Positions 56,997 through 64,000 of a stretch of DNA of 64,000 nucleotides are shown piece after piece. The notes beneath the pieces were generated by a model. The model searched no databases, was not told the origin of the DNA, and was given only the letters and a program-made list of their open reading frames with translations. Positions within the stretch are counted from its first letter, which is position 1. Every line of letters starts with the position of its first letter. This DNA is from Gelatoporia subvermispora B (Eukaryota; Basidiomycota; Agaricomycetes; Polyporales; Gelatoporiaceae). The stretch lies in the NCBI GenBank assembly GCA_000320605.2, contig KB445811.1, positions 1 through 64,000 on the forward strand. The letters are read 5' to 3'. A program made the position numbers and the translations under genes.

Positions 56997-59518
56997 GGAG
57001 GCGTATCTGGGTGGACGGCGAGCTGCAAAACTGAGAGCGTGCCACAGAGGGGGTTGTGGCAAGGTGGCGTTGGGAGAGGCACCAGTGAGAGATGTGAGAA
57101 CATCAACAAGGGTGAGCGCCCCAGCTTCTTTTATTTGCCACGATGATCTTGATTAGTAGCTCAGGGTCTTCCGCGCACCTTGTTCGGACTTCTAAGAACA
57201 AGGGGATATCTACATGCGTTTCTAGGCCATGAGCGCGCGCGCCGGTCGTAAGTTCCATTCTCCCTATTATGTAGACGCATCGAATACAGGTCTCGAGCAG
57301 CTATGTCATGACCCGCTGAATCGACAACGGCGACACCGTGTAAAGGCTAAGACCTATCTAGTTTCTCCTGTGCGGGTAGGACAAGGAGCGAAGAAGTTCC
57401 TGATCATAACAAATTTAACTCCCGTTGTAATCTGACCCACTTTCATACAACGCAAGAGCTGCGTCAACCCCCTCAGTTGCATTATCCCCGCCAAGCTAAT
57501 TGCGCTTGATATGCGTTCCTTCTTACGCATCGATTTACAGCTTTTCTTAGCGTGAGCAGGAATATACGCGACTAGTGATACGACAGGAAAAGAGATAGGC
57601 CTTCGGGAATTTTGTGGTGAACTCGGCTTTGGTTAGACCATGAGTTGAGAGAACAACGCCACGTTCTCACAATCTCAAGATATCAGCTGATGTCGACATC
57701 ACCGTCAAGTTCGATTTCTAGGGGCTCGTGTGGGCACAGTACCTATATTGAACAAAGCAAACCGCGCTTCTTCGTGGCTAAACGAGTGGAGAACATACTC
57801 TTTGTCAAGAGCATAGTGCCGTCTTCCCGAGTGAGCCTGGTTCAATTTATGAGGCAACAGCAATGGACATAGTGGTGGCTACGGCTCTTTTGTAGCTGAA
57901 CCCGAAATGCGGCTCGGGCAGCCAGCATAAGATGCAGAGCAGACAGCAATTCGTCCCTGCAGGTCACCATCCCAGAAGTCCTTTCTTCCGCTTATCCATA
58001 AGTATATCAGAATGAGCTGCACCTTCTGTCCAGGCAAGCAAGGACCTCAAAGACGTACATGCGTATCAGGAGCGGCGATTCGCAAAATAATTCTGATTTC
58101 AGATGGCGGCATAGATTAGCAGAGTTCCCAGAGCGAGTTGAGCTCGGCTTCCGAAGCGCAGACGAGCGCCTATAGCTATCGCCGCGGTCAGCGCAGACAG
58201 CTCGACTGAGACTCAGCGTCGGTAATTGCTTCGAGCTATGCGTATGGCAAAGGATCATTGAACGTTCGAGCCGATTTCGAGTCCATTTCGAGGTGAGGTG
58301 GACAACATCAGAGCCTTAGCAAAGGGTGCCGCATTGCGCAATAGACGGACCTTGTTTTAGTCCAAGCAACACGAAAACGTCCGTCAGTTGTCTCGACTCA
58401 CCTTGCGTCGAAACAGTAGCACAGTCAATGTACCTCAGCATGCACAACGGCAGTATAGAGTCTGGTAAATCACCTTGATACAGAGGTGCTAAATTGCGAC
58501 TATTACCCAGTGGACCGAAGGCTCTAAGCAGAAGAGACAAGGAAGCCACGAAAGCAGCGCCTGTCGGAGTTTACGATGATGCGAGCCTGCGTCCATCGGC
58601 CATTGGCATTTGTGCCGGCCCCGCCTAAAATTTGCAGAAGTTCGACGCGCCCTTCCCATCGACATCTTCTTCAGCGGCATCATCGCGCATCGTATTCCTG
58701 AGAGAGCATATCTTTGTGTCCAGGTTCTCGGTACGGGTGCGCCGTCCGGAGGCCGTGAAATTGCATGACTAAAGAATCGAAGAAAATCTGGTGCCATGCA
58801 CTAGTTCGTACATGGTCCACACCAGTCGGCTAGGGGCAGCTGCAATAGATGTGCTGTAGTATCCTGCAGTTCTACAATGGTCGTATGCGGGAAAGGAGTG
58901 TAGATGCGCCGTTTTCCTTGCTCCAAGAAACACGGACACCTCTAAGTCAGCACGATGTGACACGCGTTTGCACGTGCTTTGTGACTACACGCGACAATCA
59001 TCGAGTTGCATCGCCGCGGGTCTGTCGCGTGCTGTTCCTTCGAGATGTCGGTATGACCCGGGCGATCTCCCTGTTTTGCACATTCGTGAAGAGACCCACC
59101 AAGAAGTTCGAGACCATCTGAAACACGTATCTGCGGACCGTCACCGAAGTCAGGGCAGCTAATTACGTCATTCTCCTCGGCTGCTGATTACCTGACCTGG
59201 GAATCACACACTAAACTGCGGACGAGGACCGCTCTCCAGAAAACAGAGTGTCTGTGGCTCTGCAACCTGTCCAACTTGGCGGCCGGAGCATGAAGCGTAA
59301 TTTCTAACTGTGTGGGGCCATGCCGCCTTTGTATTAGCCCATGAGGTTCCCGCTTTCGATTTGCTCCCTCTGAGAATTTATAACGTCAACACAAGCAACG
59401 GTCCCTGGGAGTGATTGTCGCCGTGGTTCCCATTCAATTCCTCGGTATTAGCACGAAGAGTTCGCCACGCTGGTTTGCTCCGTCTCCCTCTTCCCCCCTC
59501 CCATGTCGCAAGGCCAAC
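56997..59518. other. Long interval without a convincing gene
   Basis: Short frames on both strands, for example 57645-57872 plus and 58797-58489 minus, have no domains. I found no tRNA, rRNA or repeat here. Confidence 0.45.
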
Positions 59519-61386
59519 ATGGTAGACTGGCAAGATCCCGACGTCGTGGCCTTCGACATAGACATCCTCGTTCAAGTTTCCACAATTTTACTTGGATTCT
59601 ACGGGTATGTCCCAAGGCTCGACTTGGCGTATACTTGCTCTCATGAGTACTCTCGCAGCTGGTATTTCTTGACTAGTTTGACCGACGTCGAAATTCCGCT
59701 CCTGCTTTCGCGACTTCGGTTTAAATTCGCATATGTTGGTTCACACAATGCATACTATAAATGTCGTCGTAGAGATCTGACCGATGGACTTGGTGCAGTT
59801 TCCGTATCTCCTGGGCCGCTATGTGCTCCTAATCGACCTCATTATGATGTAAAATCCAACATCTTTCATCGTGGGCCTTACTGATGCTTTTCGTACGTAC
59901 ACAACTAGATTTGTCTCAAGTGTCGACAGGAGGACTGGGGACTGTATAGGTATGTGGGCTCATGACGTCCTAGTGCGAACAAGCTAATGACTCTATGACA
60001 GTTGTGTACAGAATATGTGCCGTACGGCCTCTCGTGCCCTCATCCAATATCATAGCCTAAACGCACAGCAGATTCTGGGTAATGCAGGCATCGGCATCGC
60101 AAGCCTCAATCTCATGCTTCGAACGTCTGTGGTCAATTCATGCATCTAGGCCATCTGACTCAACACACTCCGTAGCTTCGTAATCTGGTGGTATAACAAG
60201 CCAGTGCTCGTCCTCCTCGTCCTTGTCTGTCTCCCACAGTGGGCGATTATTATTTACAGTACGTGAAACAATATCTCAATCTCGTACTGCTCTATGACGG
60301 ACAAGAAGTAGTAGCGGTTCGATCGCCGGCTGCAATGTGGGACCCGGTCAAGAAGACATGTAGTCCGATGGCTCTGACGGCCGAACTAATCGAGGCGTTG
60401 TATTCATATAGTAAGCTCACTGATCGTACTTTCGACATTATGCCGCTCAGCTCCATCCCAAAGCCATTGGATTTGACCTTGTCATCCTCGGCTTCACCGT
60501 CTGGGGCTTGCGCACGATTGGTAATTCTCCGCTAAGGACAGTTCTAACGATGCAAGGAACATGGTATTTCGTCCTTACGTCGATCATGAGCATTACAAAC
60601 ATGGTCCGAGTCTCGTCGCGAATTCGGGTTTCCTAACGCGAGCTGACCGGTAACATTAGGTGTTCGCAAGACTCAGATTAAACTGTACGTGCATGCGGAC
60701 TCGATCAGTTATGAGGCCTCGTGAAATGATTGGTTTACAGACGTCATGGATACCATGTTTGCTCTTCCTGGTAAGCCCATTTATGTGTTGTAGACACATT
60801 TGTTGTCTGACTGTGTAATCAGCCGTCACCATGAGGTTGGCTCAATTCATTCCATAGTTCACATGAGCCCCACTTGACGCGATTCCAGCGTGATTGTCTC
60901 CTCGCGAGCGGTTATTGTGCTGCAGTCTATGAAAGACTTCGAAGGGTACGTGCTGTAAAATGCCATCTTGTCGAGGGTCTCTCACAGTCATTTCTCTAGG
61001 TCTCCGCCTGGGGTGTCCACCGCAAACAACACCACAAGCGACCATTGGTGGAGGATGGTTTGGAATCAGCAGACTGAATGTGGCGAGCTGACAACGGACG
61101 ACCATATCATGTACGTGCCCGACTAGGGGTGTGCGGTCCTTGTCAACGGGGAGCTAACTATTCTTGATGTAGGGCAGTGCCCGCGCGAGATTCTGCGGAG
61201 GTACACCCACACTGGAACCGGCAATGGGAAGACATCTCGGCCTCATCTGTGGCCACGCCATCTGTGCCCGACGTACACGAAGTGCGCCTTTCGCTCGCCG
61301 AATCACATGAAACAATCACTACGTCCTGTACTGGAACCCGTTCTCTCGGTCACCAAGTTGACTCGGGTAATAGCGGAACTTGCTGA
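59519..61386 (+). CDS. Multi-span membrane protein, mushroom family
   Basis: A gene of at least eight short exons, start ATG at 59519 (MVDWQDPDVVAFDIDILVQV). Hydrophobic segments appear exon by exon: VQVSTILLGFYGY, YFLTSLTDVEIPLLLSRLRF then FPYLLGRYVLLIDLIMM, the loop NAQQILGNAGIGIASLNLML, VIWWYNKPVLVLLVLVCLPQ with WAIIIY, and KAIGFDLVILGFTVWGLRTI. The C-terminal tail is hydrophilic (HWNRQWEDISASSVATPSVP). About seven spans and the GIASLNL-LRT loop match a large uncharacterised Agaricomycete membrane-protein family. No ligand or transport motif is visible. Exon boundaries are approximate. It ends tail to tail with the GCN2 gene, 60 bp apart. Confidence 0.65.
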
Positions 61387-61446
61387 TTCAGAAGCCTTAT
61401 GAGATACAGATAGCATGATGATAGCATATATGTGCCGTGCTTAGTA

Positions 61447-64000
61447 TTAGCATAATGTGAGGAGGAATGGGCGTTCTTCTCGGACAGCGATGAGTAAAAT
61501 AAACTTGTGACCGTCTGCCTTGCGGCGCAGGACAGCTTCTCGTATCTGGTTTGCGTAAGCAGAATGCTGCGGAGGGAAGCTGCATACGATGATCTTCCAC
61601 GCGTCTTCGTCTGTAAGCCAATTGGTATGCTTCGTCATCTCCTCGAAGACCGATGGGGGGACATCAATCGCGATGCTCGGCATGCCGGAGGCCATTGAAT
61701 TCTTAACTTGCGTGTAAATATCAAATGCTAGGCAGGTAATCGTATGAGGTAATTCAGGTTTACAAAAGGACGCGAATTAGCTCACCTCGATCCAGGAACA
61801 TTTGCTTCGTCTGCTTGCGTAATTTCTTGACATCACCTGGAAGGTGCAAGACCACGTCAGAGGAAACTGAATGTTCTTTCGTCTGGCTGAGCGCCGGAGC
61901 GCCTTCCGCCACTGTGGACACGCCGGAGTGTGAAGCGTCTATTCGTCGTTGCTCGGTGATCTGTTGTTGAAGGAATGGAACAAGCTCTTGGCGCGATACT
62001 GCTCCGAAATTCAAGGCAAGTCAATTCAGCAATAGTGGAGTTGCTTACCCTCGTATTCAGTCCCTCGGAGAACACTCTTTACTTTGAATGCTGGCTGGTC
62101 ACGCCGGGCAAGGCGCGCACGCGGGTATACGATGAAACTACACACCATGCGTCAGCAGATGAGATAGTGAAGCACCGCTTTGCTCACAGGATTCCCTCTC
62201 GGAAGCAGACATCCACATGATTCTCATGGTCGGCGTCTGTGACGCTCGCCTCGTACATAACGTCTGCGCTGATGTGATGCTGCCACAGGAGAGCCGCGAC
62301 TTCCAAGCGATCAGACAGATAACCCGGTTGGTACGACACCACATAGACATCGCATCGTCGAGGGCTCCAGTACCCGAACGACCGCTGCTCCTTGACTAGC
62401 GTCTTCATGAAAGCACTCTGGAACGCAGCGAGGGCCAATGTGATCTTCTCCAACGATATCTGTACGGCAACAGCGCAGGTACTCTCGCTTTTCTGCTTCG
62501 GAGGCGAGAAGCGGGCAATAACGTTGTCATACCTGGGAAAATTGAGCATGCAGTAGGAAGATTTAGAGCTATTACATGAACACACCGCCCACCGACCGCC
62601 AAGACATCAGAACGCTTGTTTCGCCTGGCCACCTCAAAGCAGACGCCGTCCTTGAAATATGGGTTGCGGTTGCTCAGCATCAGAGGATCAAAGACAATCG
62701 TGCGCGTCACTCCGGAAGCGCGGGCGAATGTAATGGTACTGCGGACCTCCTGCACAGTAAAGTTCAGGGTAGAAACTAGTGTCGATGAAATTTTCTCCAA
62801 TCGCGCTAGTAGGGCATCAATGTCTTCATCTGTTACAGACGGCATTGAAATGTAGATGAGATGAAGAGACACGCGCAGAAACACTGACCAGCTTCTGATA
62901 GAATCTCTAGTTCGTCCACTACATTTCTGGCGATTCCCTTACGGAGTAACATAGAGCGCTTTTGCGACTGCGACGACTTCGTTTGGCTTAGTATATCGGT
63001 AACGGCAGCGCGCACATCCATTGGCACGCGTTCTAGCGTAAGCTCAAAGACTATCCTGCATCAGCTGCAGACAAGATCACCCAATCGAAAAGACATACTC
63101 TTGGAATGTGATATGTAGATCTCGTAGTGCTGACCAAGCGTCGCGAAGCAATCCAGACAATCGTTGACGATAGATATAGCTTCTGCCGCAGCAGCACTAG
63201 GGCCTGTGCGGATATCTGGAGTGATAATATCAAAGACAGCAGCCTTCGACATTCTAGGATGCCCAGAAACAACGCTGCAGGATATAATAAGTCTATGGCA
63301 ATATGTTTGTGAGTGATTCGGCGACTTGCCTCGGACGGTAAATATCGCCGACATGATAGCGCTTGATTCGCCTCAACTCAGCTCGAGCAGCCAGCCGCGC
63401 GAAAGGAATGAGCGCGCTGTTCGGCAGTGTCACCACCTCACCATGACGATCGAGAAACATTGCGCGATTGCGGTCGTCCTCCATATTTGTCACGGGCATC
63501 AAGAGTGGTGGCTCCATATCTACTGCACCGTGGAGCCTGAAGATCTCTACGAGGCGGTCTATCACGATTCCGTTGAGTGTCGCATGGTCTGGCAGCTCCG
63601 CCTCCAAATCATACAAAAAGCCTCGCACGGGCTTTGCTGGCTGATTGAACAATGAAGACAGGACTGCCTGCCGATGCGGAGAATCCGCTTTGACTAGTAA
63701 ATGGTAAGTAAAAATCGTCGCAACGATAACAGTTCATCCCGCTCACTCATCATCTTGAGTGCTCCTTTGAAGTACTCGTCTTCTATGCGCGGGGGCAGCA
63801 ACGGACTTTGCGAGAGTTCTAGTGCGGTGGGACGATCGTCGGGGTTGTGCTGAAGGAGCCACGTGATGACTACAGATAGTTAGTGCCCTGAGCTACGTGA
63901 GGAAAAAGATGGTCTACTTTGTCTTTGTCTTGAACGGTGTAGCTCCCAACCCGATGGGAAGAATATGCCGGGTTTCCTGAGGTCCTCAAGTACGGCGATA
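61447..64000 (-). CDS. eIF2-alpha kinase GCN2, C-terminal two-thirds (cut by window edge)
   Basis: Minus strand, entering at the right edge. The first visible exons are the end of the protein kinase domain (DLRKPGIFFPSGWELHRSRQ, ITWLLQHNPDDRPTALELSQ, LLPPRIEDEYFKGALKMM). Next is the histidyl-tRNA-synthetase-like domain: IVIDRLVEIFRLHGAVDMEP, MFLDRHGEVVTLPNSALIPF, LRRIKRYHVGDIYRPRQ, FDPLMLSNRNPYFKDGVCFE, then RCDVYVVSYQPGYLSDRLEV in the anticodon-binding-like part. The C-terminal ribosome/dimer region ends with DEDAWKIIVCSFPPQHSAYA and FLLTLC. GCN2 senses uncharged tRNA through this domain and phosphorylates eIF2-alpha to slow translation and induce GCN4-type responses. No stop or frameshift was seen. 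The RWD and kinase N-lobe lie outside the window. Confidence 0.95.

Noticed and set aside
24500..64000. Secondary-metabolite gene cluster around the MFS transporter and zinc-cluster genes
   Set aside because: No backbone enzyme (PKS, NRPS, terpene synthase) or tailoring oxidases are present, and the neighbours are housekeeping genes.

Overview
The window comes from a filamentous basidiomycete, almost certainly a mushroom-forming Agaricomycete. Genes are cut by many short introns of about 50-60 bp. The left part carries Plavaka and KDZ transposons, which are expanded in Agaricomycetes. The right part carries a class I hydrophobin, MYND-finger and F-box proteins and other families typical of mushrooms. 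There are no bacterial operons or ribosome binding sites. Exons were joined by hand from splice signals, reading frame and family similarity. Where I list exon coordinates, the phases close exactly.

Layout. (1) 1-23.5 kb is a transposon island. Arrays built on the palindromic hexamer ATGCAT lie at 1-95, 1576-1765, 14390-15000 (running into an assembly gap at 15001-15747) and 23118-23520. Between them sit two blocks. The first (2.4-14.0 kb) holds four genes of mushroom-specific or transposon-associated type and a KDZ transposase whose 1047-codon frame is interrupted only by two TAG codons. The second is a Plavaka element that I delimit at 16346-22979 by a perfect 17-bp terminal inverted repeat. 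It holds an apparently intact 980-residue transposase and a divergently transcribed second gene.

(2) 24.5-64 kb is gene-rich and ordinary. In order: a MYND-finger protein with a 12-nt microexon, a Ser/Pro-rich protein with two SUMO-interaction-like motifs, a mitochondrial-type hotdog thioesterase, a JMJD4-like JmjC oxygenase, a class I hydrophobin with a TATA box, a Zn2Cys6 plus AT-hook regulator, the XPF/RAD1 repair nuclease, an F-box protein, a DHA1-type MFS transporter, a decayed Tc1/mariner transposase, a basic Ser/Pro-rich protein, a PEBP protein, a second zinc-cluster protein, a multi-span membrane protein, and the 3' two-thirds of the GCN2 kinase gene cut by the right edge.

The most promising novelty is the two-gene Plavaka element. 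Its second protein (coiled coil, basic linker with a KEN-box-like motif, conserved C-terminal domain) lies inside the same inverted repeats and may be a partner of the transposase, in the way plant CACTA elements use two proteins. The decayed KDZ block, with its own cassette of accessory genes, is a second candidate for the same idea.
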